Below are positions 18,151 through 25,746 of a stretch of DNA of 64,000 nucleotides, one piece after another. The translations under genes and the position numbers were made by a program. Source of the DNA: Pseudomonadota bacterium (GTDB lineage: Bacteria; Pseudomonadota; Gammaproteobacteria; Steroidobacterales; Steroidobacteraceae); NCBI GenBank assembly GCA_021792755.1, contig JAJYUA010000001.1, forward strand, positions 124,001 to 188,000. Direction: 5' to 3'. The first letter of the stretch is position 1, and every line of letters starts with the position of its first letter. The notes beneath the pieces were generated by a model, which ran no database searches, was not told where the DNA came from, and saw only the letters and a list, made by a program, of their open reading frames with translations.

Positions 18151-20721
18151 TCAACGCGGCGCCTCTTGGCGATTGCGCAATCTGGCCTCCAGCTGTTTGG
18201 CTACGGTGATATCGACGAAGGTGATCACGGCCCCCTGGATGACGTTGGCTACCGTGCGGTACGGCATGATGCGCACCTTGAACCACCGCGCATCACTGGT
18301 CGAGATCTCCTTTTCGCTATACGCGAGGGTGCGCAACGTTTCTTTGGCGTCGGCGTCGAGTTCGGGATAGTTCAACGTCGTAGTGAGGTCGCTCAGCGGG
18401 CGGCCGATGTCCGCCTCCCGTAGATTGATGAGGCGCTTGATCTGCTCAGTGAAGCGGCGTACGTTCAAGTCGTTGTCGAGGAACAGCGTGGCGATGTCGG
18501 TGCTGTTGAGCAAATTCTGCATGTCACTCTGCGCGAGCGCAAGGTCGTCGAGCTTGGATTGAAGTTCGGCGTTGATCGTCTGCAATTCCTCGTTCATCGA
18601 CTGGGCCTCTTCCTTGGAAGTCGTGAGTTCCTCGTTTGCGGACTGCAGCTCCTCGTTCGTCGATTGCAGCTCCTCGATGGCCACCTGCCGCTCCTCGTCC
18701 GAGGCGCGCATGGTTTCGCGCAAGGCCTTGAGTTCTTCCTGGCAGCGGGTGAGCTCGGCGGCGATCGCAGGATCGACCGCACCCACGTCTTTCTTGCGCC
18801 GAGACTTTTTGGCGATCGGAGCGGCAACCTCCCGAAATACGACCATCACCATGCCGCCGAGTGGGTTGGGCTCGTCGATCGGTTCGACGGTGATGTCGAG
18901 CTGGTGGGTGAAATTATCGTCCATGCGAAGGCCCCGGATCTCGACCACTGTGCGCTCTTTGATGGCCCGCCACAGGGCCGCGGCGAGCGGAGTCCGTATG
19001 GCGGGACGGGCCATGACATGGATGTTCCAGTTGGCCTTGCCGGCCGCCGGCTCGAGATACCGGCCGGTATGCGCGCTGACATAGAGAATGTCGCCAAGTT
19101 CGTTCACCAGAACGGCCGGAGGGGAAAATTTCTGCAACAGAAATTGGTCGGCCAGCGCCTGGACGTTCGCCGTCTGGGAAATTTGCGGTGACAAAGGTAA
19201 CTCCTGCGCGGGCGCGCGCGCTGAGACACGGCGACCAGTAGGAAAATCGACGGTGCGGGGCATGGTCGCCGCCTGGCTGCGGCGGTAAAGACGGGATTTC
19301 GACGACACAGTCGGAAATAGATTCTGCACCGGTCCCACGGTTTCCGATCCGCCCAGCATCAGAATTCCGCCTGGAAGCAGGCTGTAGTGGAACAGCGGCA
19401 GAAGGCGCTTTTGCAACGCCGCGTTGAAGTAAATCAAGACATTGCGACACAGCAGCAAATCGAGTCGCGTGAACGGCGGATCCATGATCAGATCGTGCTG
19501 GGCGAACAGCACCCGTTCGCGGATTCGTGGGTCGATGAGGTAGCCGTCACCCTGCGTGCGAAAAAAGCGGTCCAGACGCTGTGCGGAGACATCTGCGGTT
19601 ATGGAGCCGGGGTAGCGTCCTCGGCGGGCGGAGGCTATCGCGTCGGCATTGAGATCCGTGGCGAAGATCTGTAACGTTGATGTGCCCGTCAAGGCCAGTC
19701 GCTCGCGTGCTTCCGTGAAGACCATCGCGAGGGAGAATGCCTCCTCGCCGGTGGAGCAGCCGGCGACCCAAGCACGGTACTGCTTGTCGGGGCCTTCGCG
19801 CGCGAACAGTTCCGGCAGCGCAACGGAGCTTAATTCGTCCCAGGCCGCTGGATTGCGAAAAAAACTCGTGACCCCGATCAGCATTTCCTTGAAGAGCAGA
19901 TCGAGTTCCGTGGGGTTTGCGAGCAAGAGGGCGGCGTATGCGTCGATGGTCGTGACGCGATGTATGGCCATGCGCCGCTCGATGCGGCGCCGCAGCGTGC
20001 TTGGCTTATACAGCGTCAGGTCATGCTTGCTGCGCGCACGCAGCAACGCCAGCACCGAGTCCAAGTCGGCGGTCGCGTCGCCATTGTTTTGCCCGGAAGC
20101 GAGAGCATGCGTTTGCGGGCAAATGACCTGAAGAATACGCTGCGGCATCTCGGAAGGGAGTGCCACGACATCGGCCACGCCAGCCGTGACTGCGCTCTTC
20201 GGCATCGAATCAAACTGTGCCGAATGCGGCTCTTGCGCGAGCGTCAAGCCGCCTTGGCTCTTGATCGCCTGCAGACCGAGCGTCCCGTCCGACCCCATGC
20301 CTGACAGGACGACCCCGATGGCTCGGGCTCCCTGATCCCCAGCGAGGGAGCAAAGCAGCACGTCGATGGGCAGGCGCATCCCGCGCGGCTCGCTCGGCTT
20401 CGCGGGACGCAGGAATCCGCCCTTCACGGACAGCTCGGTGTCTGGGGGGATCACGTACACGACATCGCGTTTCACCCGCATGGACGCCGTCACCTCGCGC
20501 ACGGGCATGGACGTCGTCCGTTGAAGCAGGTCGGGCAACATCGCTTTGTGCGTCGGATCCATATGCTGCACGACAACATAGGCGACGCCGCTCGGCACCG
20601 GCACATGACTCAGGAACTCTTGCAGTGGCTGCAGGCCACCCGCGGAGGCGCCCAGTCCCACGATGTGCGTCGGGGCTCTGTCCTCTTCCGGGGAGTCGCT
20701 CGTGGGTGTCAGCGGGGTCAT
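18151..20721 (-). CDS. CheB-CheR fusion protein with C-terminal PAS domain
   Basis: Chemotaxis-type fusion of 856 residues. Residues about 18-200 are a CheB methylesterase: catalytic serine in GLGASAGG, histidine in VVQHMDPTH, aspartate in LSGMGSDGT. Residues about 225-490 are a CheR methyltransferase: SAM motif AGCSTGEEAFSLAM and LLLCRNVLIYF. A long coiled coil follows (repeated EELQSTNEELQSANEEL-type heptads, about 650-725), then a PAS domain to the end. Many relatives carry a histidine kinase after the PAS; here the protein stops. No mcp or che gene lies nearby, so it is an orphan that may modify an unusual receptor or signal through PAS. Confidence 0.92.
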   Translation of the reverse strand: MTPLTPTSDSPEEDRAPTHIVGLGASAGGLQPLQEFLSHVPVPSGVAYVVVQHMDPTHKAMLPDLLQRTTSMPVREVTASMRVKRDVVYVIPPDTELSVKGGFLRPAKPSEPRGMRLPIDVLLCSLAGDQGARAIGVVLSGMGSDGTLGLQAIKSQGGLTLAQEPHSAQFDSMPKSAVTAGVADVVALPSEMPQRILQVICPQTHALASGQNNGDATADLDSVLALLRARSKHDLTLYKPSTLRRRIERRMAIHRVTTIDAYAALLLANPTELDLLFKEMLIGVTSFFRNPAAWDELSSVALPELFAREGPDKQYRAWVAGCSTGEEAFSLAMVFTEARERLALTGTSTLQIFATDLNADAIASARRGRYPGSITADVSAQRLDRFFRTQGDGYLIDPRIRERVLFAQHDLIMDPPFTRLDLLLCRNVLIYFNAALQKRLLPLFHYSLLPGGILMLGGSETVGPVQNLFPTVSSKSRLYRRSQAATMPRTVDFPTGRRVSARAPAQELPLSPQISQTANVQALADQFLLQKFSPPAVLVNELGDILYVSAHTGRYLEPAAGKANWNIHVMARPAIRTPLAAALWRAIKERTVVEIRGLRMDDNFTHQLDITVEPIDEPNPLGGMVMVVFREVAAPIAKKSRRKKDVGAVDPAIAAELTRCQEELKALRETMRASDEERQVAIEELQSTNEELQSANEELTTSKEEAQSMNEELQTINAELQSKLDDLALAQSDMQNLLNSTDIATLFLDNDLNVRRFTEQIKRLINLREADIGRPLSDLTTTLNYPELDADAKETLRTLAYSEKEISTSDARWFKVRIMPYRTVANVIQGAVITFVDITVAKQLEARLRNRQEAPR

Positions 20722-21313
20722 GGGTTTCCTGGAGACATTGTCCGGCGAAACGAGTGTCAGTGCGCCCGAGAATACTGGTCCCCGGAAGGTTTGGGCAAAT
20801 TCATTCTCGGCCGCACCGCCGAGGAGACCGGTCTGTTGGAGCGGGGCGCGGGTGGCTCGAAGCGGGCGGGAGCGGGACGAGTTTTAGGCTTGAACGGTCG
20901 GGATCGATTCCTGCGGATGAGTTTTGTGGAGCAGGGAGGGGCGCTCCCGGGCGGGTGCAGCTGCTCCGGAGCGTGCTGTACCGAGGATGAGGGAAAGGCA
21001 AGAACTGCCCTCTACTTTATTCGCCGGCACATGCGGGGCAAGGGCGGCGGACAGTCCGTACCGAGGCAAGCTGCTGACCCATGGGCGCGAGCGCTACCAC
21101 ATCGGCACGGCAACGTTAACGCTCGAGTACTTCGGCTGTCGGCAGCACCGCCGCACATGCTGCCGCGAGGCGCTGAAGGCCACGCAGCTGCCGTGCGGGC
21201 GCGCGCGCCCCGCCGTGGCAATGCAGGAGTATCTAGAGCGGATGTTCAAGCAATCTCTTACGCCGCCGTCACTGCACAACGTTGGGACAGTAGTGTGCGC
21301 AATTATGTAATGA
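20722..21313. other. intergenic region, nothing firm
   Basis: About 590 bases. A plus frame near 21040-21309 (RGKLLTHGRERYHIGTATLT, later AVAMQEYLERMFKQ) has protein-like stretches but no identifiable family or start, and may be a decayed gene. It ends at the ATGA that precedes the structured element. Confidence 0.3.
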
Positions 21314-21522
21314 ACAGGCCAGCCGCTGAAGCGGGTGGTTTCGAAGACGCGCATCAAGGCGTGCCGTCGGCCGCAAGGGCCGACGGGTACTCTGACTTGA
21401 GGCTTGCGCCTCCAGACACCCTGATCAGCGGCAGCGTACGCTGGATAGGGGACTTGCACCCCCAAGCTGTCGAACATGCTCGGCACACGTAACCATCCCC
21501 CGGCAAAGCCGGGGGCTTTCAA
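21314..21522 (+). ncRNA. structured RNA candidate, omega-RNA/HEARO-like IS200/IS605-type remnant
   Basis: In about 210 bases there are seven hairpins. Arms CCAGCCGC/GCGGGTGG at 21319-21338 (one mismatch) close a TGAA loop. CCGTCGGCC at 21364 pairs with GGCCGACGG at 21378. GAGGC/GCCTC at 21399-21412 is flanked by TCTG/CAGA. CAGC/GCTG is at 21432-21443, GGGG/CCCC at 21448-21462, and CCCCCGGC/GCCGGGGG at 21497-21515 with an AAA loop. A weaker ACGC/GCGT pair is at 21347-21362. The block is preceded by ATGA (21310) and the last hairpin is followed by TCAA (21519). Those features fit an IS200/IS605-superfamily element whose RNA remains without iscB or tnpB. Class assignment is from memory of HEARO features; strand is likely but not certain. 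Confidence 0.4.
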
Positions 21523-21547
21523 ATGTGAGCCGCTCAAAGCCGCTATC

Positions 21548-21597
21548 CGGGGTCGCTAACGCGGCCCCGACCCGATCGGGCCACCAATAGGTGGCCC
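21548..21597. repeat. two strong adjacent hairpins
   Basis: Directly after the structured element lie two further inverted repeats: CGGGGTCGC/GCGGCCCCG at 21548-21569 (one G-T wobble, TAAC loop) and GGGCCACC/GGTGGCCC at 21578-21597 (AATA loop). Neither is followed by a T-run, so they are not ordinary intrinsic terminators. They may belong to the same mobile remnant. Confidence 0.5.
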
Positions 21598-21888
21598 ATC
21601 ACCTCAACAGGTTCATCTGCTCCAGTCGTTCGTCTTCGCGCTCCTTGTTACGTCCTCTAGTATCTGAGGCGCAACGCCTTCCGTTTTCCCGCGCTCGTCC
21701 GGCACTCTTGAACGAGCATGTCCGGTTGCAGTTCGAGACGATCCAGCCGAGGGCTGGGGTTCGCTGCCGTGGAGATCGTGGGACAGGGTGGGCAGCGCTG
21801 GCCGAGGACGGTCGGTTCGGTGGTCTTGCCAGGTTCCGGGCCGCATCCGCTCTCTGGGTGTCACGGATGAGATAAAGTACGCGGCCTC
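21598..21888. other. intergenic region, nothing recognised
   Basis: About 290 bases between the hairpins and the SEC-C frame. Frames on either strand have no recognisable motif. Confidence 0.35.
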
Positions 21889-22060
21889 ATGAGTACCCAG
21901 ACCGTTGGCCGAAACGCCCCTTGCCCCTGCGGCAGCGGGCTGCCGTACAAGCGATGCTGCCGGGAAAAAGACCGAGCCGAGCAGTCCGCGCGGGATCGGG
22001 CTCGGTCCATCGCGGAGCGAGAGCGGCAGGAGGCAGCACGGCAAGCTGCGAGCGCGCCCA
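21889..22060 (+). pseudogene. SEC-C motif protein, truncated at a junction
   Basis: N-terminal fragment starting [17 protein letters not shown] with the full SEC-C zinc-binding motif [13 protein letters not shown], followed by a charged helix ([20 protein letters not shown]). The frame continues to 22128, but beyond about 22055 it is simply antisense to the ParB-like gene (its FLQDLGAL segment), so the original C-terminus has been replaced. SEC-C motifs occur at the end of SecA and in small proteins of unknown function. Confidence 0.6.
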
Positions 22061-22787
22061 GATCCTGCAGAAAGCGTTGTGTAGCCGAGGGCGGCGCCGG
22101 GGTCCGCGCCGCCTGCGCCTGCAGATAGATCTGCGGGCTATGCAGGATCAGCTCACGCGTGCGTTGTGTGCCGGATTGCCAGCCGCCATACAGCGCCCCC
22201 ACTTCCCGCGTCGTCGGCTTCAGCGCTGTGAGAGCCCCCGCCAGCTGCTGCACGGCAGCTGCGTTGGCGCGCGCCAACGGCACCAAATACTTCATGGCCG
22301 CGTGGGCGCTCACGGTGCCCACGCGCACCTGCTCCTGGATGGTTGCCGGCAGGACCTGCAACAGTGCTAATCGCCGGCTGACCCAGCTTTTGCTGTGTTC
22401 AAAACGCCGCGCGAGTTCGTCCATCGAGCAGTGAAATCGTTCCTGTAACTCCGCCATCAACCAGGCTTGGTCCAGTGCATCCTCGGTCCCCCGGCGCAGG
22501 CCTCGCTCCAATAAAAGCGCCTCGACCTCCGCGACCTGCCAACACGTGGCCCGCACCGTATCGCGCGCCAGACGCTTCAGCGCTCGCACGCGCTTGTAGC
22601 CGTCGATCAGTACAAACCGCTCGGTTTCGCTCACCACCACAATCGGCAACAGCTGCTCGCTCTCCGACAGCGAGCTCAGCAGCGCCCGCTCTTGCCGGGG
22701 GTGGCGCTTGCGCAAATGCTCGTAGCGCAGCGTCAGTTGATGCAGCTCCACCTGCAGAGCCCCTCGTGGATCGGATATCCCGGCCAT
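22055..22787 (-). CDS. ParB-like nuclease-fold/HTH protein, probably 3'-truncated
   Basis: DNA-binding protein with a ParB/sulfiredoxin-type N-terminus ([20 protein letters not shown] with the GYKR motif, residues about 45-65) and a helix-turn-helix ([21 protein letters not shown], about 125-145). From ATG 22787 about 244 residues are family-like, ending at RFLQDLGAL; the frame then runs on to 21861 but as antisense of the SEC-C frame, so the native C-terminus appears lost near 22055. It lies 55 bases downstream of the zinc-ribbon gene on the same strand. It is not the chromosomal ParB (that is at 38944). Likely part of a mobile element, role unknown. Confidence 0.65.
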
Positions 22788-22832
22788 GCATCCCACGATA
22801 CGAGCGCTGCCCCGCAACGCCTATCGAGTACT

Positions 22833-22993
22833 CTCTTTGCAATCATCCCCTCGGCGGCAAGTCCCTTGATATCGCAGTGATTTTCACCGTCCACGCGTTC
22901 CTCTTTGCAATCGGCTCTTCCGCCACAGGCGTGAGCACGTAAGTGCCGGAAAACTCAGGGCCGATCGCCTCCGACGCGTTCCTCTTTGCAATC
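22833..22993. repeat. direct DNA repeats containing CTCTTTGCAATC
   Basis: An identical 20-bp sequence, ACGCGTTCCTCTTTGCAATC, occurs at 22893-22912 and 22974-22993, and its 12-bp core CTCTTTGCAATC recurs at 22833-22844. On the minus strand the repeats encode IAKRNA twice inside the zinc-ribbon protein, and the third lies at its stop codon, just ahead of the ParB-like gene. They could be binding sites for the ParB-like protein, which is inference. Confidence 0.6.
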
Positions 22994-23295
22994 ACGCCTG
23001 AACCCTCCCGGGCACCTCGACGCGCATTGCGCACCCGCTGCTGCTGGCGGTTGCGTTCACTGTATCGGGGATGTTGGCGTCGGTACTCGCGCCAGTACTC
23101 GCGGTGGCGCTCGCTCCAGGCGCGCTGCGCACGGGCCTGGTTCTCGCGGTAATCCGCATCCGTCTGGCGCTTGCCGCGCTTCCACCGCCGCCGGCGTTCA
23201 TGCTGGCAGTCCGGCTGACCACAGAATCGCTGCTCGGGAATTTGCGGGCGCGGCCGAAAACTCGCCCCGCAGGCTGCACACCGCCGGCACTGCAT
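22843..23295 (-). CDS. zinc-ribbon, arginine-rich protein next to ParB-like gene
   Basis: Protein of 150 residues. The N-terminus has a C4 zinc-ribbon (CRRCAACGASFRPRP ... RFCGQPDCQ) followed by a very basic helix (HERRRRWKRGKRQTDADYRE and RRQHPRYSERNRQQQRVR), typical of nucleic-acid binding. The C-terminus contains the peptide IAKRNA twice, at about residues 106 and 136. Start ATG 23295 has a run of six G five bases upstream. It is the gene closest to the Tn7-like right end of element 1, transcribed away from it, and precedes the ParB-like gene. Function unknown; the pair recurs in mobile DNA to my recollection. Confidence 0.7.
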   Translation of the reverse strand: MQCRRCAACGASFRPRPQIPEQRFCGQPDCQHERRRRWKRGKRQTDADYRENQARAQRAWSERHREYWREYRRQHPRYSERNRQQQRVRNARRGAREGSGVIAKRNASEAIGPEFSGTYVLTPVAEEPIAKRNAWTVKITAISRDLPPRG

Positions 23296-23740
23296 GGCTA
23301 CCCCCCGGGACGGACCCGTCACGCCATGGCGCCGTTCGTGCGCTCAAAGTCGGTAGAAGATCAATACCTCTTGGGCGGCTCCGACCCGGCCATCCGCGCG
23401 ACCGTACCGGCGCAGCAGTGCCGCTGACTGAGCAGGAACTTCTGCTCCTGCTTGCCCCCGACCTTCTCTCGCCATCACCGGCCTTTCCCCACGCCCCAGT
23501 CTGATGGCGACGGAAGAAGCTCCCCTAGCCGCCGACTACCGGTCCAACTCGCGTAACCAACCAGACACTTTCATCGCCCCTGTAACACGACGGGCCAGGG
23601 GGGGGACTGCTTCTCGCAAGCACGACAGGGCTGATTTTGGAAAGCGCCTCAGGTGACTGAAAACAGTCGCACACTCAAATTCAGCAGTCATGGATTCGAG
23701 AGGGAGTAGGCGGCGCAGCGAATCGGCCCCGCTGATGCCT
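23296..23740. other. non-coding leader next to the right end of element 1
   Basis: About 440 bases between the zinc-ribbon gene and the 20-bp repeats. No recognisable gene. It probably contains the promoter for the zinc-ribbon/ParB-like pair, but I cannot pick one out convincingly. Confidence 0.4.
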
Positions 23741-23760
23741 TGATTATGTCGAATTACCAG

Positions 23761-23846
23761 GAAACGACTTTGTTTCGTGGGTAACGACTTTAATTCCCAG
23801 GAAAGGACTTTAATTTCCGGGTAATGACTTTAATTCGGTCGCACAA
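23761..23846 (+). repeat. Tn7-like right end of element 1: four 20-bp TnsB-type sites
   Basis: Four direct repeats start at 23761, 23781, 23801 and 23821 with exactly 20-bp phasing; the consensus is G-W-A-A-Y-GACTTTAATTC, with GACTT invariant at positions 6-10. A degenerate fifth copy precedes at 23741 (its second half, AATTACCAG, matches). The last repeat is followed by GCACAA, so read inward the end begins TTGTGC. Tn7 right ends likewise contain four close-packed TnsB sites, and the outermost site aligns without gaps with both ends of element 2. Confidence 0.75.
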
Positions 23847-23851
23847 CAAAT
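23847..23851. repeat. candidate left 5-bp target duplication of element 2
   Basis: CAAAT lies between the end of element 1 and the TGTGG that opens element 2. The corresponding five bases after element 2 (27044-27048) are AAAAT, four of five identical, as expected for a slightly decayed Tn7-type 5-bp duplication. Confidence 0.45.
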
Positions 23852-24002
23852 TGTGGGCCCTAATTAAAGTCGTTTCCCGAGCGCGGTTGGTGCCCGAGAA
23901 ATTTCGCTTTTTCAGCCTACCGCCAAGACCAAAGTCGTTACTCTTTATTACGCCGAGCTCGTTTAGGTGCAGGAAACCGTCATGGATCCGGGAACATAGT
24001 CG
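23852..24002. repeat. Tn7-like left end of element 2: three sites spaced 65 bp
   Basis: Inverted copies of the site (AAAGTCG orientation) occur with AAGTCG at 23867 and 23932 and a weaker TAGTCG at 23997, each exactly 65 bases apart, about six helical turns. Tn7 left ends also carry three spaced TnsB sites over about 150 bases. The outermost is preceded by the terminal TGTGGGCCC. Confidence 0.65.
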
Positions 24003-24050
24003 CTCCGCCATTATGTAGCGAACGATTACCGCTGTTCCTTGGATCCACCC

Positions 24051-24401
24051 TCAGCGCCAGCAATTCAGCACGTGAAAAACGCCGGTAATCGTCACGCCGG
24101 AGGTTTCGAGGCGGCGGATAGCCGCCGCGATCTGTGCGTGGTTCATGTTCTTGCGCGGATCGGCGTCCCGGTGGACCGCCATGATGCCACGATGATCTGG
24201 CCGTTCACTGTGCAAGTGGTGAAAATCTTCCGTGTTGTGAGTCAGTAGCACCCGCGCGAGCGACTGCGCGAGGTCGAGTACTTCCGGATCGGGTGTTCCG
24301 TTCTTGCCAAGCTCGCCGATGGCTACTACATCGTGTCCGTCGGCACGTAGGATATTGAGCTGTGCGCGAGCCTGCGAGTCTTCATCGACCAGGATTCTCA
24401 A
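24051..24401 (-). CDS. PIN-like toxin (DUF5615 family)
   Basis: Putative RNase toxin of 116 residues. MRILVDEDSQARAQLNILRADGHDV and VLLTHNTEDFHHLH show the acidic residues of the Mut7-C/PIN-like DUF5615 fold, the toxin partner in VapBC45-like modules. It starts with TTG at 24401, overlapping the TGA stop of the upstream antitoxin gene (TTGA), so expression is coupled. It is the first gene inside the left end of element 2 and probably stabilises the element. Confidence 0.8.
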   Translation of the reverse strand: MRILVDEDSQARAQLNILRADGHDVVAIGELGKNGTPDPEVLDLAQSLARVLLTHNTEDFHHLHSERPDHRGIMAVHRDADPRKNMNHAQIAAAIRRLETSGVTITGVFHVLNCWR

Positions 24402-24910
24402 GCGGGCGCCCTAGCCTCGACATCGACGTTCGCTCGTTTCAAGCGCTGCCGTTCTTCGTTGGCTTCAGATTCGATCAGCGCTTTATTGGCCTCGCAATAA
24501 GCGAAGATCTCCTCACAGGCTTCCAAAGGCAGATCCCAATTTGTCGCGGCCTCGCGCGGGGCCATGGCGTTCGTCAGTGCGTCAAGCCACACGGCCGATG
24601 CCAGCAGCTTACGTCCCTTGACCCAGAGCTGCCGGCGCCAGGGATGAGGACGCTCGACGAGCCAGCGCCATTGTCCATGCGCTCGGGCCTCGAGCTCCGG
24701 GATTGCCACGCGCACGGCGGTGGAAGGGCTCTTGCCGACGAAGAGCCGATTGCCCTGCTTGACCTCGTCCAAGAGCAAAGTCGTCAGTTGCGCCGCTCTT
24801 AATACCGCCTCTTTGGTGCTGGAAGCAGCCAGCTGGGCGCGCAAATTGGCCAGCAACTCTTCCTGCTCCGGAGACAGGTCAAAGTTCGCGCGCTTTGTGG
24901 TAGCAGTCAT
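24398..24910 (-). CDS. DUF433-type antitoxin with N-terminal dimerisation/DNA-binding region
   Basis: Protein of 170 residues, partner of the DUF5615 toxin. The N-terminal part (FDLSPEQEELLANLRAQLAAS ... EAVLRAAQLTTLLLDEVKQG) looks like a ribbon-helix-helix-type DNA-binding region. The C-terminal part (HPWRRQLWVKGRKLLASAVW, ATNWDLPLEACEEIFAYCE) is DUF433-like. Start at ATG 24910 (MTATTKRANF). A 23-bp perfect palindrome containing the promoter lies just upstream, consistent with autoregulation. Downstream toxin overlaps by four bases. Confidence 0.8.
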   Translation of the reverse strand: MTATTKRANFDLSPEQEELLANLRAQLAASSTKEAVLRAAQLTTLLLDEVKQGNRLFVGKSPSTAVRVAIPELEARAHGQWRWLVERPHPWRRQLWVKGRKLLASAVWLDALTNAMAPREAATNWDLPLEACEEIFAYCEANKALIESEANEERQRLKRANVDVEARAPA

Positions 24911-24931
24911 AGACGACGCCGGTTCTGTTCC

Positions 24932-24969
24932 ATATGAGTATATTATACTCATATTTCGAGCAATGACAA
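24932..24969 (-). promoter_or_regulatory. promoter and palindromic operator of the toxin-antitoxin operon
   Basis: On the minus strand a -35 box TTGTCA (24964-24969) is 16 bases from a perfect -10 box TATAAT (24942-24947). The -10 lies inside a perfect 23-bp palindrome, 24932-24954, centred on 24943 with 11-bp arms starting ATATGAGTATA. Binding of the antitoxin there would block RNA polymerase directly. The antitoxin ATG is 22 bases further downstream. Confidence 0.75.
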
Positions 24970-25182
24970 GCACGTACGGGGACGACCGCCAGTGCTTTCG
25001 TTCCTGCGCTGGACCAGAGTCGCTTGGGGGCAGTACCTACGCAGCGCAGCTATTGGCCAGCGGTCCGCTCGACGCCGCCCCCCCCGGCTCCGTCTTCTAC
25101 GAAGGAAGGCGAGCCCGGCTCTGGATCCAGGCACTCGCCGCGCTGATTGCCGCCTTCGCAGCCGCCCCCGTCCCCGGCTCAG

Positions 25183-25746
25183 TCAGACCGGGTTCTCCGG
25201 CTGCCGCGGCACGCGAGCCTGAAGACCGTCCCAGGCTATCTGGCAGACCAACTCGGTCAGTGCCTGCCGCTCCACGTACGGATGCGCGCGCCACCAGAGT
25301 GCCAAGCCGTGCAGCGCTGATTTGATGCACTCCGCCGCAGCAATTCGCGTCCAGCCCTGCGCCACCGGCCAGATCGTTTCCAAGAAAGCCGCGATCCCAG
25401 CGGAAGCTCGGTTCTGAACCGCGCGCCAGACGTGCTCGGCCGCTGCATCTTCGTGTGGCTCATGCAGCAACACCCGGATCGCGCAAGGCTGCTCCTGAGC
25501 GAAACTGAAGAACGCGTCGACTGCGGCACGGAACCGCTCCTCAGGGCCGCGGAGCTCTGAGGAGATGGCGGCGCCGCGCGACAGCAGCTCGCCGCGTATC
25601 GATCCGAGAACCGCCTGATAGAGTGCGAGCTTGGATGCAAAGTGGTCATAGAGGACCGGTTTTGTCACACCCGCCGTTCGCGCGATCACACCGACCGAGG
25701 CGCCGCCAGAGGCGGCGCAATACCCAGGGGCTTCTGGTTCTCTCAA
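25183..25746 (-). CDS. TetR-family regulator lacking the start of its HTH domain
   Basis: The frame has SVGVIARTAGVTKPVLYDHFASKLALY, the recognition helix region of a TetR protein, followed by a normal ligand-binding domain to 25183 (about 187 residues). Helix 1 of the DNA-binding domain is missing: the frame opens with REPEAPGYCAASGG. The only start is TTG at 25746, which overlaps the TGA of the upstream tetR gene (TTGA). Either the 5' end was lost when the two genes were brought together, or it is made as a truncated protein by coupling. DNA binding is doubtful. Confidence 0.6.
   Translation of the reverse strand: MREPEAPGYCAASGGASVGVIARTAGVTKPVLYDHFASKLALYQAVLGSIRGELLSRGAAISSELRGPEERFRAAVDAFFSFAQEQPCAIRVLLHEPHEDAAAEHVWRAVQNRASAGIAAFLETIWPVAQGWTRIAAAECIKSALHGLALWWRAHPYVERQALTELVCQIAWDGLQARVPRQPENPV

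Larger units (their letters stand above)
22055..23846 (-). mobile_element. remnant of a first Tn7-like element (element 1), right part only
   Basis: The stretch ends at 23846 in a Tn7-like right end (four 20-bp repeats plus terminal GCACA) pointing toward glmS. Leftwards it carries the zinc-ribbon and ParB-like genes and is interrupted near 22055, where the ParB-like frame breaks into unrelated sequence. No left end and no tnsABCD-type gene is visible in the window. Whether the two genes are native to the element or from another inserted module cannot be decided from the sequence. Confidence 0.5.

Noticed and set aside
21613-22044. Minus-strand frame of 143 codons as a possible tnpB end
   Set aside because: No zinc-finger CxxC pattern or RuvC motif of TnpB; it also overlaps the SEC-C gene.
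23343-23353. AAAGTCGG as a possible left end of element 1
   Set aside because: No TGTGG at the right distance and no further sites at 65-bp spacing.
23741-23846. The 20-bp repeats as a CRISPR array
   Set aside because: The repeats are contiguous with no spacers of 30 or so bases, are degenerate, and end in a transposon terminus; no cas gene is present.
24771-24785. AAAGTCG string resembling a Tn7-like site
   Set aside because: It lies inside the antitoxin coding region, out of phase with the end repeats, and lacks the flanking TAATT.
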